Shown here one piece after another: positions 19,322-28,618 of a stretch of DNA of 64,000 bases (position 1 is the first letter of the stretch; every line of letters begins with the position of its first letter). The notes beneath the pieces were generated by a model that saw only the letters and a list, made by a program, of their open reading frames with translations, made no database searches and had not been told where the DNA came from. Location of the stretch: contig CP016211.1 of the NCBI GenBank assembly GCA_001931535.1, positions 14,833,501 through 14,897,500 on the forward strand. Reading direction: 5' to 3'. A program made the translations under genes and the position numbers. Source of the DNA: Minicystis rosea (GTDB lineage Bacteria; Myxococcota_A; Polyangia; Polyangiales; Polyangiaceae).

Positions 19322-20302
19322 TCAGTGCACCTGATAGACGGCGAAGATGGGCGAGTGATCGCTCCCCGCCTTGCTCCCGTCGTCGATGGCCTTGCCGTGC
19401 TTGATGACGACCGTGGCCGGATCGAGCATCGCCGCCGCGAGGGGATTGGCCATCTGGTGATCGATGAGCTCCAGCGTGCCGTTGAACTCGTAGGAGTAGC
19501 GGTTCGCCGTGGGCACGACGTCGGCCGCGTCGGTGAAGAGCGCGGGCGCGGCGCCGGCCACGGCGGCGACCGGCGGCGACCCCGGCGTGTCGTTGAAATC
19601 ACCGAGGATGATCACGCCCGCGCCCGGATCCTCGGCCATGATGGCGTCGGCGATCGCGCGCGTGTGCTGCGCCTCGGCGAGGCGCTTGTCCGGATCGTCG
19701 GGCGACGCCTTCGCTTTGAAGTGCACCCCGAGCACGACCATGTGCCGGCCATTGAAGGTGAAATGGACCTCGAGGCAATCGCGCGCGTAATGATAGGACG
19801 GGCCATTGGTGCCGTTGCGCGTGAAGGCGTCGTCCTTGTGCGAAACCACCTTGTCGGGCTTCACCTTCGAGAGCATCCCCACGTTGATCCCGCGCGGATC
19901 GTTGCCGTCGAAGATCTCGGTGTCGACATAGGCGTTGCCGAGCACCGACGCGTTGAGGTCGTCGAGCACGAACTTGTTCTCGACCTCGGCGAGCATGACG
20001 ATGTCGGGCGCGAGCGAGCCGATCACCGCGCCGATCCCCGCGCGCTTCTCGTTGTAATCGGCCGCGCTCAGCACGCCCTCGTCGGCGCCGTCCTGGGTCG
20101 TGTCGAAGTAGTTGCGGACGTTCCAGTCCATGATCGACAACCGTTGCGGCGGCGGCAGCACGCCGCCGGTGCCCCCCGTGCCTCCGCCCGCGGAGCCGCC
20201 CGTTCCGGAGCTCGACGAGGCGGTGGTGCTCGATCCGCCGCAAGCGGCGAGCAGCGCGGAGAGGGCAATGGCGGCGAAGGAGAAGCGGAGCCGAGAAAGC
20301 AC
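19322..20302 (-). CDS. Endonuclease/exonuclease/phosphatase-family lipoprotein
   Basis: 326 residues. A signal peptide with lipobox (LSALLAACG) and a Ser/Gly linker precede an EEP-fold domain. It has SIMDWNVRNYFDT at its start, IVMLAEVENKFVLDDLN with the metal-binding glutamate, VVLGVHFKAK, VIILGDFNDTPGS and the terminal GSDHSPIFAVY with the catalytic Asp-His. The domain is expected to be a metal-dependent phosphodiesterase or nuclease acting outside the inner membrane. The GTG at 20302 is chosen because it starts a proper signal peptide. The longer in-frame extension to 20377 runs through the 22-base repeats and is unlikely to be coding. Confidence 0.83.
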   Translation of the reverse strand: MLSRLRFSFAAIALSALLAACGGSSTTASSSSGTGGSAGGGTGGTGGVLPPPQRLSIMDWNVRNYFDTTQDGADEGVLSAADYNEKRAGIGAVIGSLAPDIVMLAEVENKFVLDDLNASVLGNAYVDTEIFDGNDPRGINVGMLSKVKPDKVVSHKDDAFTRNGTNGPSYHYARDCLEVHFTFNGRHMVVLGVHFKAKASPDDPDKRLAEAQHTRAIADAIMAEDPGAGVIILGDFNDTPGSPPVAAVAGAAPALFTDAADVVPTANRYSYEFNGTLELIDHQMANPLAAAMLDPATVVIKHGKAIDDGSKAGSDHSPIFAVYQVH

Positions 20303-21086
20303 GACTCCGAGCAATAGCCGGGAATCGCGTCGCGAGGTAGCAGGAACGGCGTCACGAGGTCGCGGCAACCGTGTCACGAGGCCGCGGCAACCGCGTCACG
20401 AAGCGCTGTCGGGCTCTCCACCTCTCGAGAAATCGCGTGTCGGGCCGCACGCCCCGGGCGAGTCGGTCCCGAGGCAAGTGCGACAAGGCACGAGCGCCGC
20501 ACAACGTCTGCGTGATCCGCGTCACGCGTACCTGACGGCCGACGAATCCGTCGGTGTTCTCTTGGGGATTCTCACGCCCTCCTCCGGCTCCACGTCGAGC
20601 GCTGTCCGCACGCCCATCTCGCCTCGGCTCACCCCGGCCGTCTCTCGGATGGATGGTTCGCGTGCTGCATGGGTAAGTCTCCGCGGTAGTGGTGGCGTCC
20701 GCGTGATCGCGCCCCGGTGAAGGCCCGTGAGCGCACGCCAAAGGGCTCATCTCGCGCGGAGGATTGGATACGTGCTCTCGCAGGAAGCGAGCTTTCCTCC
20801 ATACCGCGATACGAGATCCGGTGTTCTCGCCCCCGACCGAGCAGGCCCCACTCTTCCTGGTTTTCAGGTCTGCGCCGACACCAGCGAGACAGAAGGGGCG
20901 CTACGGTCCGGATCTGCACCCGAGCGCGTGCCGTCGTGCGCGTCGTGTGCTCACCGGCCCATCGAGAAGAGAATCGGGGCTCCGTGCCACACCGGGTCTT
21001 CACCGCATACCCGCCCTCGGCGCCGGTTCGAGATCTCGCGAGGCCGAACGGCGCCGCGCCACCGTGAACGATTGGGGGGATAGCCC
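20303..21086. other. Divergent intergenic region
   Basis: Some 780 bases lie between a minus-strand lipoprotein gene and the plus-strand multicopper-oxidase gene. It contains the 22-base tandem repeat at 20329-20400. I see no supported gene. Short open frames here lack ribosome-binding sites and family motifs. Promoters for both flanking genes are presumably inside. Confidence 0.45.
20329..20400. repeat. 22-base direct tandem repeat, about 3.3 copies
   Basis: Units start at 20329, 20351 and 20373, with a partial fourth at 20395. Each begins GTCRCGAGG; units two and three are almost identical (core GTCACGAGGYCGCGGCAACC). The units are contiguous with no spacer, so it is not a CRISPR array. 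Confidence 0.7.
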
Positions 21087-22778
21087 ATGTTGATCAACCG
21101 TAGAGGATTCATCGCGAGCACCATCGGGGGCACCATGGCCACCCTGGTGGTAGGAGAGGCCCTCGAGGGCTGCGGCAACATCGCGGTGCAGTCGCTCGAC
21201 TTCACCATCACCGATGCGCTCAAGGACATGGTGACGCACCAGGATCCAGCCCTGAATCCTGATGCCAACATCGCTCAGTGCTATTTCTGGATCTACAAGG
21301 AGGCGACGCTCCCCGCCGAGACGCCGGGGCCGCTCATCTTCACCCAAGAGGGAGCCACCATCCCCATCCGCGTGAAGAACAACCTGGACGAGCGGCACGA
21401 GCTCGCCATCCCCGGTATCGGCTTCACCACTGGGCCCATCGCGCCCAACGCCACGTTCAATGGCACCATCCGCGTCCCGGCCCGCAGCGCCGGGACGTAT
21501 CTTTATTTCGACACGCTGAACGCCCCCGTGAACCGGGTCATGGGTTTGCACGGCGCGTTCGTCGTCCTACCCAATCCCGCCAACGGCACACCGTACAGCG
21601 CCGCCGATCCGGCGGGCACGCACCCCAACGTGACTCAGCTCTTCGCGGATCTCGGCGCGCGCCCCTGGTTTCCTGGCCTGGCCTGGGCCGAAGGCGGCGT
21701 GAACCCGGCGCCGTTCCCCAACACGCCTCCCTTTCGCCAATACGTGTGGCTGATTCACGAGGCCAGCCCCAACCTCTTCGCGGCGGTCGGCAAATTCCGC
21801 CCCGGCCAGGAGTTTCCGGCGGGGGATTTTCGCAACCGCTTCCTCAACAACGACTTCACGCCCGACGGCGCCAACAAGCCTCCCAAGAACGCCGGAGAGA
21901 CGCCTCAGTATTTCACCATCAGCGGCCAGAGCGGGCACTTCTCCCACAACACGCCTTTCGTCTGCCCCCACCTCCGCGTGGGCGAGCCGTGCGTCATCCG
22001 CGTGCTCAACGCCGGCATGTGGACCCACTGCATGCACATCCACGCCAACCACGTTTACGTGCTCCGGGTCCGGAGCGAGTCCACCCAGCGAACGGAGTAC
22101 AATGCCTTTGCCGATCTCGATCCCAACGTGGTGCGCGGGATTCAGGACAACCTCATCTGGGTCGACACGTTCGCTTCGCACCCGCTCGACGTCTGGGATT
22201 GGCTCGTCCCCTACATGCGTCCACCGGACGTCCCCAACAACCTGGGCATCAATCGGCCCGATCTCTCGTCTCCGCTGCCTGTCGTCCCCACGCCCATCCC
22301 CGAGTTCGGCGTGGTCATGCAAAATGGAGAGATGCGCGCGGGGGACACGCCGCCGGGCGTGACCACGTGGCCGCCGATCCAGGAGGTCAACATGGCCATT
22401 CCCAAGGTCGGTACGAGGCTCGGCAACACGCCCATCCACGTGACGATGTCGCCCCTCTGCTACCCCATGCACGATCACTCCGAGGCTTCGCAGACGGCTC
22501 AGGGTGGCAATTACAACCAGGGCATGGTGTCGGGGATCAACTTCATCGGAGATCGCAACGAGCTGCGCCGTCTGCCCGCGCCGCCGGCGGGCTCCAACAT
22601 CAGCTTCTCGCCGACGACCGGGGTCATGACCTTCCCGCACGCGCCGCTCACGTTCAACGACGGCAATTTCGCGGGCGGTGATGCGGCCGAGAATCAGCGG
22701 GCCGTCTTCGGGCCCAATCAAAACCTCACGCCGCAGCCCCCGGCCGGCCCCGTGCCTCCCTTCAAAGAGTCGATGTAG
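21087..22778 (+). CDS. Multicopper-oxidase-like protein with Tat-type leader (first of pair)
   Basis: 563 residues. The leader MLINRRGFIASTIGGTMAT has a twin-arginine motif and reaches a cysteine at about residue 29 (EALEGC), so the protein may be Tat-exported and lipidated. Cupredoxin-like segments follow: IPIRVKNNLDERHELAIPG, GTYLYFDTLNAPVNRVMGLHG, MWTHCMHIHANHVYVL and LCYPMHDHSEASQTAQGGNY, the last two giving His clusters suited to copper. The order and exact spacing of the His motifs differ from standard three-domain laccases. GGGGGATAG lies just before the ATG. The partner gene starts 26 bases downstream, so the two are an operon and possibly one enzyme system oxidising a metal or phenolic substrate. 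Confidence 0.75.
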   Translation: MLINRRGFIASTIGGTMATLVVGEALEGCGNIAVQSLDFTITDALKDMVTHQDPALNPDANIAQCYFWIYKEATLPAETPGPLIFTQEGATIPIRVKNNLDERHELAIPGIGFTTGPIAPNATFNGTIRVPARSAGTYLYFDTLNAPVNRVMGLHGAFVVLPNPANGTPYSAADPAGTHPNVTQLFADLGARPWFPGLAWAEGGVNPAPFPNTPPFRQYVWLIHEASPNLFAAVGKFRPGQEFPAGDFRNRFLNNDFTPDGANKPPKNAGETPQYFTISGQSGHFSHNTPFVCPHLRVGEPCVIRVLNAGMWTHCMHIHANHVYVLRVRSESTQRTEYNAFADLDPNVVRGIQDNLIWVDTFASHPLDVWDWLVPYMRPPDVPNNLGINRPDLSSPLPVVPTPIPEFGVVMQNGEMRAGDTPPGVTTWPPIQEVNMAIPKVGTRLGNTPIHVTMSPLCYPMHDHSEASQTAQGGNYNQGMVSGINFIGDRNELRRLPAPPAGSNISFSPTTGVMTFPHAPLTFNDGNFAGGDAAENQRAVFGPNQNLTPQPPAGPVPPFKESM

Positions 22779-22804
22779 CGCGCCCCGCGCCGAGGAGAAG
22801 ACGC

Positions 22805-24340
22805 ATGAGCTTCAACAACCCTGCCTTTCGCATCCTCCGTCGCTCGGTGCAGCAGCCCGCCGGGGAAGCCGGCCTCTGGGAGAAGATGTCGCCGATGGCG
22901 ACGCAGGCGACCCAGAGCCCGGACACACCCGAGCTTCTGAACCTGAACGCGCTCCCGAACGGCGTGCGCGCGAACCCCGTCCCCGAGGTCATGGCGGCCG
23001 CCGGCTTCCAGGACGATCCCAGCGAGCCCCACACGGTGCAGCGCGATCTCATGCACGGCCGCCGCATCGACACCTGGGATCTGCGCAAAGACGGCCTCCT
23101 GTACTTCTTGTTCCGCGACGGCGACAACCCGGCCACGAACGATGGCAATTTCCCGGCGGCGACCATTCGCGTGCCGCGCGGCGCGATCTTCCACGCCGAG
23201 ACCCAGGGGCATGGGCCGCCGCCCCACACCATTCATTGGCACGGCATCGAGCCCACGCCCATCAACGATGGTGTCGGCCACTGCTCGATGGAGCTCGGCC
23301 AGTACACCTATCAATGGCAGCCCAACGCCATCGGGTCGTACTTCTATCACTGCCACCGCAACACGGTGCAGCACTTCGAGTTCGGATTGCAGGGTAACCT
23401 CATCATCCATCCGCCCGACGCCTTCTTCGCGTCCATCGCCTCGACCGATCCGAACACTGGCAAGGTGACGCTCAACAACATTCCCATCGGCGCCGGCAGG
23501 GATGGGCGCTTTCGCACGGCGGCGAACCTCGTCACGCCGATCGCCGACTTCCGCCCTCGATTCCCCGGCTTCATCGGCGGCCACGCCCAAAACGGCGTCT
23601 TCGTGCCCGATCCGCTCAACCAGTTCCCCACCGATCCGCACGCCTTCACGGTGCCTTACGACGTCGAGGTCTTGTGGGTGCTCGACGATCGCGACTCGAC
23701 GTGGAGCGACTTCGCGCCGGACGCACGGGCCTTCTTCCCGAGGGCCGGCAACCTCCCCGGCATCGACGATCGCTTCGCGATCGGCTTCTTCAACGACTTC
23801 AACGCCGATTATTGGTTCGTCACCGGCGTCCCGGTGGTGCCGCTCGACGGCCAGAAGCGAATCGGCAACACGGGCACCATCCACCCGACGCTGGCGCCGA
23901 CCATCGGCGGCTCGGGCGGCGTCGATCTCGGGCCGACGGGCCTCATCCCGCCGGAGCTCAACAGCGGTGTCTCCGGCTCGCAGATCGCCGTCAACGCCAA
24001 GATCAACCAAACCATTTTGATCCGCTGCCTGGACTCGGCCTACAACAATGCGCGCATCACCTTCCCGGTGGACGTGCTGATCATCGCCATGGATGGCCGC
24101 GCCCTCGGCGTGCCCCCGTTCGGCCGATACAACAACGCTTTCCTCCTGCCGGCCAACACGCCCATTCTCATCTGCTCCGCGCGCCGGTTCGACGCGCTGG
24201 CCCGCTCGGCCGTGCCCGTCAACGCCTTCGTCAAGGTGGAGTTCTTCGACAACCAAGGCGACATCCCGAACCCCACGAGCCGCGGCGTGCCCCTCGGGCG
24301 CTTCCTGCAGACGGCCCGCATTCCCTTCGTCATCAAGTGA
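22805..24340 (+). CDS. Multicopper-oxidase-like protein (second of pair)
   Basis: 511 residues, no obvious signal peptide. Copper-type motifs are PPPHTIHWHGIEPTP (HxHG) and YFYHCHRNTVQHFEFGLQG, where Cys and the later His could build a type 1 site, with Leu in the axial position. The second half (from about residue 220) has cupredoxin-like beta segments but no further His-rich cluster (LVTPIADFRPRFPGF, ILIRCLDSAYNNARITFPV). A complete laccase needs four His motifs. Here two are in this protein and others in its upstream neighbour, so the pair may complement one another. GAGGAGAAG precedes the ATG. Lack of a signal suggests export together with the Tat-bearing partner, which is inference. Confidence 0.72.
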   Translation: MSFNNPAFRILRRSVQQPAGEAGLWEKMSPMATQATQSPDTPELLNLNALPNGVRANPVPEVMAAAGFQDDPSEPHTVQRDLMHGRRIDTWDLRKDGLLYFLFRDGDNPATNDGNFPAATIRVPRGAIFHAETQGHGPPPHTIHWHGIEPTPINDGVGHCSMELGQYTYQWQPNAIGSYFYHCHRNTVQHFEFGLQGNLIIHPPDAFFASIASTDPNTGKVTLNNIPIGAGRDGRFRTAANLVTPIADFRPRFPGFIGGHAQNGVFVPDPLNQFPTDPHAFTVPYDVEVLWVLDDRDSTWSDFAPDARAFFPRAGNLPGIDDRFAIGFFNDFNADYWFVTGVPVVPLDGQKRIGNTGTIHPTLAPTIGGSGGVDLGPTGLIPPELNSGVSGSQIAVNAKINQTILIRCLDSAYNNARITFPVDVLIIAMDGRALGVPPFGRYNNAFLLPANTPILICSARRFDALARSAVPVNAFVKVEFFDNQGDIPNPTSRGVPLGRFLQTARIPFVIK

Positions 24341-24376
24341 TCGAGGAGCGCAAAGCTCGCTGATCCGCGCTCGACG

Positions 24377-25972
24377 TCACAGCTTCGCGCCGGCGTGGAG
24401 GACGGCCGCCGACATGGGCGGCACGCCGAATACAGCCTTGCCGTCCGCGCCCACCGTGATGGCTTTGCCCGTGCAGGCGGACGCCTCGAGACCCCCGCCG
24501 AAGACATCGCAATAGGCACCCTCCGCGAGCCCCGTTTGCAGCGTCTCCGCGAGCGGCACGTCGGTCCGGTTCAACACCACGAATCCGGCGCCGCCACGCC
24601 CATAGGCGATCTGATTGCCATTCTTCCAAAAGCTCGTCACCTGCGGGGCGTCGGCCGCGGCGCGCCGGAAGGCCAAGAGGCCGGGGATGAAGCGGCGGCG
24701 ATGCTCGCAAAGCCACGTCCCCGGCGCGGCGGAGAGGAGGTCCGTCGCACAGCTCGGCGCCGTCGCGCCCGACGCGTAGATAGGCAGTGTGAAGCCTGCT
24801 GCGTCGGACGTCGGCCCTTGGGATCGACCCGCGTCCGTGCTGCGATCGAACGCATAGCCGGAGAGCAAGCTCGGGTGTCCATAGGGGAACGTGAGCGCGA
24901 ACGTGACCGCGAGCTCGTCGAGGACGCCGTCGGCATAGTAGACCGCGTCACTCCGGGCCGTATCGTGGTTCGCCGTGAAGACGAGCGCGTGATCGCGAGG
25001 CAGCATGTCCGCCGCGTCGACCAGCATTTCGAGGCTCTCGAGCGTGGCCCCGCCCTGGTTCAAGAACGCGCGGCTCACGATGTCGTATTTGAACTCGGTC
25101 ACGTCGATGGCGCTCTTGGAAGCGTCCCCGACGCCGAGATAATCCGACGAATGAATCGCCTCTCCGCCGCGATCGATGACCTCCAGGAAATAGTAAGGTG
25201 CCTTGTGCGGGGCCACGGCGGCCGCGACCTTGGTGAAGATCGTCGAGAGCTCCGCAGCGGCGATGTGCTTGGCCGCATCGATGCGGAACCCGCGCACACC
25301 CATCTTCACGAGGGCAGCGAGATACCCGGCGATCTCGTCCTGCACCTCGGCCTTTCCGGTGTCGAGATCCGCGAGCGAGAGCAGCTCGCAGTGTTGCACG
25401 TTCTCGGGGGAGCTCGCGTAATCCGAGCCTTGAATGGCGCACGTGGGCTGATGAAAGCTCGCGGCCGTGTAGAGGCCCGGATATTCGTACTTGGTGTAGG
25501 CGGTGCCGTTGGATCCCGTCCCCTTGGTCTGCGCGGTCATGTGATTGATGACCGCGTCCACGTAAATGCCCACGCCGGCGGCGGCGCAGCGCGACACCAT
25601 GTCTTGGAACGCGGCGGCCGTCCCGCTGCGGCTGTGCTCGAGCCCGTAGCTCACCGTCTGATATCGCTCCCACCAGGGATGGCCGCTGAGCACCGCATGC
25701 TCGCTCGGAGGCGAGACCTGCACCGCCGCGAAACCGGCAGGCCCGAGGTACGACTCGCACTCGAGCGCGATGTCCGCCCAAGGCCACTCGAACAGATGGA
25801 CCACGACGTCGCGCTTCATCTCGACGCTCGGCCCCGCATCGCCGCCGCCGCTCCCACCGGCCCCGCCCGTGCCGCCCGCCGGCGCGACCCCCGTGTCGCC
25901 GCACGCCGAGCCGAGGAGGAGACCACCCGAGATCACGAGCCCGAAGGTGATGCGGGAGAGCGCCTGCTTCAC
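24377..25972 (-). CDS. Alpha-amylase (GH13) lipoprotein
   Basis: 531 residues. The signal ITFGLVISGGLLLGSACG has a lipobox, followed by a GGTGGAGGSGGG linker. The catalytic barrel is of the animal/Streptomyces alpha-amylase type: VVHLFEWPWADIALECE, GFAAVQVSPPSEHAV, PWWERYQTVSYGL, DAVINHM, GFRIDAAKH with the nucleophile Asp, YFLEVID with the acid/base Glu, and FTANHDTA with the third Asp. The final 90 residues form the C-terminal beta domain. It should hydrolyse alpha-1,4-glucans at the cell surface. GTG 25972 is the only start that gives a signal peptide; the frame stays open about 1 kb upstream but without recognisable coding. It converges with the multicopper-oxidase operon. Confidence 0.92.
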   Translation of the reverse strand: MKQALSRITFGLVISGGLLLGSACGDTGVAPAGGTGGAGGSGGGDAGPSVEMKRDVVVHLFEWPWADIALECESYLGPAGFAAVQVSPPSEHAVLSGHPWWERYQTVSYGLEHSRSGTAAAFQDMVSRCAAAGVGIYVDAVINHMTAQTKGTGSNGTAYTKYEYPGLYTAASFHQPTCAIQGSDYASSPENVQHCELLSLADLDTGKAEVQDEIAGYLAALVKMGVRGFRIDAAKHIAAAELSTIFTKVAAAVAPHKAPYYFLEVIDRGGEAIHSSDYLGVGDASKSAIDVTEFKYDIVSRAFLNQGGATLESLEMLVDAADMLPRDHALVFTANHDTARSDAVYYADGVLDELAVTFALTFPYGHPSLLSGYAFDRSTDAGRSQGPTSDAAGFTLPIYASGATAPSCATDLLSAAPGTWLCEHRRRFIPGLLAFRRAAADAPQVTSFWKNGNQIAYGRGGAGFVVLNRTDVPLAETLQTGLAEGAYCDVFGGGLEASACTGKAITVGADGKAVFGVPPMSAAVLHAGAKL

Positions 25973-26191
25973 CGCCGCAATGTGCGTGAAGGCGTTGGGG
26001 CGAGCAACGCAAATGGTGGTAAATGGCTCGAATTGACCGAGAAATGGTGGCTCGCGCGACGATCGCGCCGCGCCTCGTTCGCGCGCCGAGGGGACGCGAG
26101 ATGGAGCGAGCTCGGCGGCGAATGCTCCCGTGATCGAGCGCGCCGGGACGCGGAGGCCGAAGGCGTGATTCCGTGTTACCGTCGAGACCCG

Positions 26192-26749
26192 ATGGATACC
26201 CATGCTGCGATCGCCGGCCGGCTCACCGTCGTCACCGGCGACATCACCCGGCTTCACGTCGACGCGATCGTCAATGCGGCCAACGAATGGATGCTCGGCG
26301 GCGGCGGGGTCGACGGCGCCATTCATGCCGCCGCCGGGCCGGAGCTCGTGGAGGCTTGTCGCGCGGTCCCGCTCGTGCGGCCCGACGTGCGGTGTCCGAC
26401 CGGCGAGGCTCGGCTGACACCGGGGTTTCGGCTGCCGGCTCGGTTCGTGATTCACACCGTGGGACCCGTGTGGCACGGGGGAAATCAGGGAGAAGCGGAG
26501 CTCCTCGCCTCGTGTTATCGCGCGTCGTTGCAGCTCGCGCACGCGCACGGCGCGCAGAGCATCGCGTTTCCCGCCATCAGCACGGGGGTGTACCGCTACC
26601 CGATCGACGCGGCGAGCGCGATTGCCGTGCGCGAATGCGCCGCGTTCCTCGCGCGACAGGCGGGCTTCGCATCGATTCGGCTCGTCGCGTTTCGCGCGGA
26701 GGATGCGCGCGTCCTCCAGCAGGCCCTGGAAGCGCACGTGCCGGGCTGA
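26192..26749 (+). CDS. Macrodomain protein (O-acetyl-ADP-ribose deacetylase-like)
   Basis: 185 residues, a single macrodomain. LTVVTGDITRLHVDAIVNAAN is the family start with the ADP-ribose adenine contact (GDI) and catalytic-region Asn-Ala-Asn. GGGGVDGAIHAAAGPEL is the glycine-rich loop and AISTGVYRYPIDAASAIA the second ribose/phosphate loop. It probably hydrolyses O-acetyl-ADP-ribose or removes ADP-ribose from proteins in the cytoplasm, like YmdB/MacroD. The start ATG 26192 begins just before the fold; the preceding open frame is unrelated. Its stop lies 20 bases from that of the convergent GNAT gene. Confidence 0.92.
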   Translation: MDTHAAIAGRLTVVTGDITRLHVDAIVNAANEWMLGGGGVDGAIHAAAGPELVEACRAVPLVRPDVRCPTGEARLTPGFRLPARFVIHTVGPVWHGGNQGEAELLASCYRASLQLAHAHGAQSIAFPAISTGVYRYPIDAASAIAVRECAAFLARQAGFASIRLVAFRAEDARVLQQALEAHVPG

Positions 26750-26769
26750 TGCCTTTGCGTCGATGGGCG

Positions 26770-27738
26770 CTATCCGCGCTTCGTCTTCGCTTCCAGCGCG
26801 GCATTCTCCCGATCCCAGCGGGCCTTCAGCTCTCCCCACGTGGGATACGACAGGCCTGGGATCCGCGGCGTTTCCACGCGCCAGCCATGGTCTCTGTCCC
26901 AGGCCTCCCAAACCGTGATCTTGTACGCGAGCGCTTCGGGCGGGCCGGCGTCGGCATGGTAGGAGTCTTCCCAAGCGGCTTGGGAGCGGATGAGGGGAAA
27001 GCCCGCCATCGCCAAGGCCAGCGCCAGGGTCGAGCTCGCGTGCCAGTGGGCCACGCCCAGCGACGCGTCGCGATCGAGCCCGCGGGCCGGCTCGTCGAGG
27101 ATGAGCGCGTCACCGTGGCGGCGCGCGCGGCAAAGGACGATCTCCGCGTCTCCGCGGGTCACCGAGAGGGTCGCTTCGCGATCGCCCACGGCGATGCGGG
27201 GCGCGGGCGTCTCGGCGTCCCAAAAGAGGCTGAGATCGCGCTTCCACATGTAAACCCACAAGCCGGCGCGCAGGTAGAAGCGGACCGTGCGCTGCCAGGC
27301 CCAGCTCGTCTCCAAGCGGATGCCGAGGTCGTAGCGCGCGATCACATCCTTCATGCGATCGAGCGCGCGCCGGCCGACGCCGCGGCCGCGGTGGGTGGGA
27401 AAGACGTAGAAGCTCGCGATTCGGGCGAAACCCAGGCCCAGCGACGTCGCGGAAGAGACGGCGATCGTCCCCACCCGATCGCCGTCTTCGAGCAACCAAT
27501 AGCAGCGCTCGTATTCGCTTCGCTTGCGCAGCGACCAGGCGCGCTCGGTGGTGGCGCGCGCGGCCCACGTTGCGCGCAGGGCTTTGTCGATCCGGCGCGG
27601 ATCGGTGTGATCGTCGAGCCGGTGCTCGGCGAGGGAAGCGAGGTCGCAATCCAGAAAGAGGCGCTCGTCCGCGCCGCCGATCTCGACCGGCGTGACGAGG
27701 CCCTCGCGCACCATGGCTTCGTGGGCGGCGGCGATCAT
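26770..27738 (-). CDS. GNAT-family N-acetyltransferase with C-terminal extension
   Basis: 322 residues. The N-terminal half carries a GNAT core: TIAVSSATSLGLGFARIASFYVFPTHRGRGVGRRAL includes the acetyl-CoA-binding Arg/Gly-x-Gly motif, followed by LETSWAWQRTVRFYLRAGLWVYMWKRDL. The second half (from about residue 195, VGDREATLSVTRGDAEIVLCRARRHGD) is an extra 120-residue domain I do not recognise. The acceptor substrate is unknown. ATG 27738 (MIAAAHEAMVREG) is taken as the start. It lies about 110 bases downstream of the TetR gene on the same strand and could be read from its promoter. Confidence 0.8.
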   Translation of the reverse strand: MIAAAHEAMVREGLVTPVEIGGADERLFLDCDLASLAEHRLDDHTDPRRIDKALRATWAARATTERAWSLRKRSEYERCYWLLEDGDRVGTIAVSSATSLGLGFARIASFYVFPTHRGRGVGRRALDRMKDVIARYDLGIRLETSWAWQRTVRFYLRAGLWVYMWKRDLSLFWDAETPAPRIAVGDREATLSVTRGDAEIVLCRARRHGDALILDEPARGLDRDASLGVAHWHASSTLALALAMAGFPLIRSQAAWEDSYHADAGPPEALAYKITVWEAWDRDHGWRVETPRIPGLSYPTWGELKARWDRENAALEAKTKRG

Positions 27739-27847
27739 GGCCCGAGGGTAGCCGATCGAGAGGCCATGAGCCTTCGCTCGTTCGCCTTGCGGGAAGGGCG
27801 GATCGACACGCGCTGACCGGAGCCGCGGCGCGTGTCGTTCTGGTCGA

Positions 27848-28504
27848 TCACAGCGGCAGGAAACGTCCGATGATGGCCTCGAGCCCCCAGCGGAGGCGCC
27901 GCGCGTCGACCTCGATCCGGCCGTGCTCGAACGTCTGCCGGACACGGGGGAGCTCGCCTGTCTCGAGCATGGCTTGGGCGAGCGCCTCGTCGAGCCCGGC
28001 GCGCGACTCGGACTCTCGCAGCGCATGGCCGAACACGTAGTCGTCGACCATGGCGAGCAGCGTCAGCTTCTCTTTGGCGCTGAGCTTCGTCTCCGAGAGC
28101 GTCTCCAAGCACTGTTCGACGTGGCGCATGGCATTGGGACCCGGCTCCGCGCCGCGCATGGCGACGAGCGCCCACGGGTGCCGCACCAGCATCTCGTGGG
28201 TGCCGAGGGCGATCTCCAAGAGCGCTTTGGGGCCCTTCTTCGTCACCGCGGGCAAGAGGTGCTCGGCCATCAAAGCATCATCCATCAAGGCCATGAGCTC
28301 GGCCCGCGTCTTCACGTAGTAATAGAGGCTCATCGTCCCGACCTCGAGCGCCTCCGCCACGCGGCGCATGGACACGGCCTCGAAGCCCTCCCGATCGGCG
28401 ATGGCCACGGCGACCTCGGCGATCTTCGCGCGCGAGAGGCGCGGCTTGCGCGCCCCCGGCTCGGTGCGCAGCCAGAGCGAATCTTCACGACGTCGTTTCG
28501 GCAC
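27848..28504 (-). CDS. TetR-family repressor
   Basis: 218 residues. The helix-turn-helix is LSRAKIAEVAVAIADREGF to MRRVAEALEVGTMSLYYYVK, and the remainder is an all-helical ligand-binding and dimerisation domain of the class that includes tetracycline repressors (TetR_C_1-like). The start is GTG 28504, and a perfect palindrome abuts it at 28505-28519. It is divergent from a flavin monooxygenase gene with two further copies of the palindrome in front of that gene. The expected behaviour is repression of both genes until a small hydrophobic ligand binds. No ribosome-binding site precedes the GTG, so the mRNA may be leaderless. Confidence 0.92.
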   Translation of the reverse strand: MPKRRREDSLWLRTEPGARKPRLSRAKIAEVAVAIADREGFEAVSMRRVAEALEVGTMSLYYYVKTRAELMALMDDALMAEHLLPAVTKKGPKALLEIALGTHEMLVRHPWALVAMRGAEPGPNAMRHVEQCLETLSETKLSAKEKLTLLAMVDDYVFGHALRESESRAGLDEALAQAMLETGELPRVRQTFEHGRIEVDARRLRWGLEAIIGRFLPL

Positions 28505-28519
28505 TCGTACAGTGTACGA
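28505..28519. promoter_or_regulatory. TetR operator O1
   Basis: TCGTACAGTGTACGA is a palindrome with 7-base arms around a single central base. It directly abuts the GTG start of the repressor gene, so binding would autoregulate it. Confidence 0.75.
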
Positions 28520-28595
28520 CGGCAGGCCCCCGCGCGACCACTCCGTTGGCCTGTCGCCCCGCGAATCGTCGGCAAAGCATGCCTTCGGCTTGATT

Positions 28596-28610
28596 TCGTA
28601 CGGTGTACGT
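28596..28610. promoter_or_regulatory. TetR operator O2
   Basis: TCGTACGGTGTACGT repeats the O1 pattern with two differences. It lies about 55 bases before the monooxygenase start, where a promoter would be expected. Confidence 0.7.
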
Positions 28611-28618
28611 TTAACTTG

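Noticed and set aside
20329..20400. CRISPR array
   Set aside because: The 22-base units are contiguous without spacers and no cas gene is nearby.
25973..26974. N-terminal extension of the alpha-amylase by over 330 codons
   Set aside because: The extension lacks any domain, runs antisense through the macrodomain gene, and the signal peptide begins at 25972.
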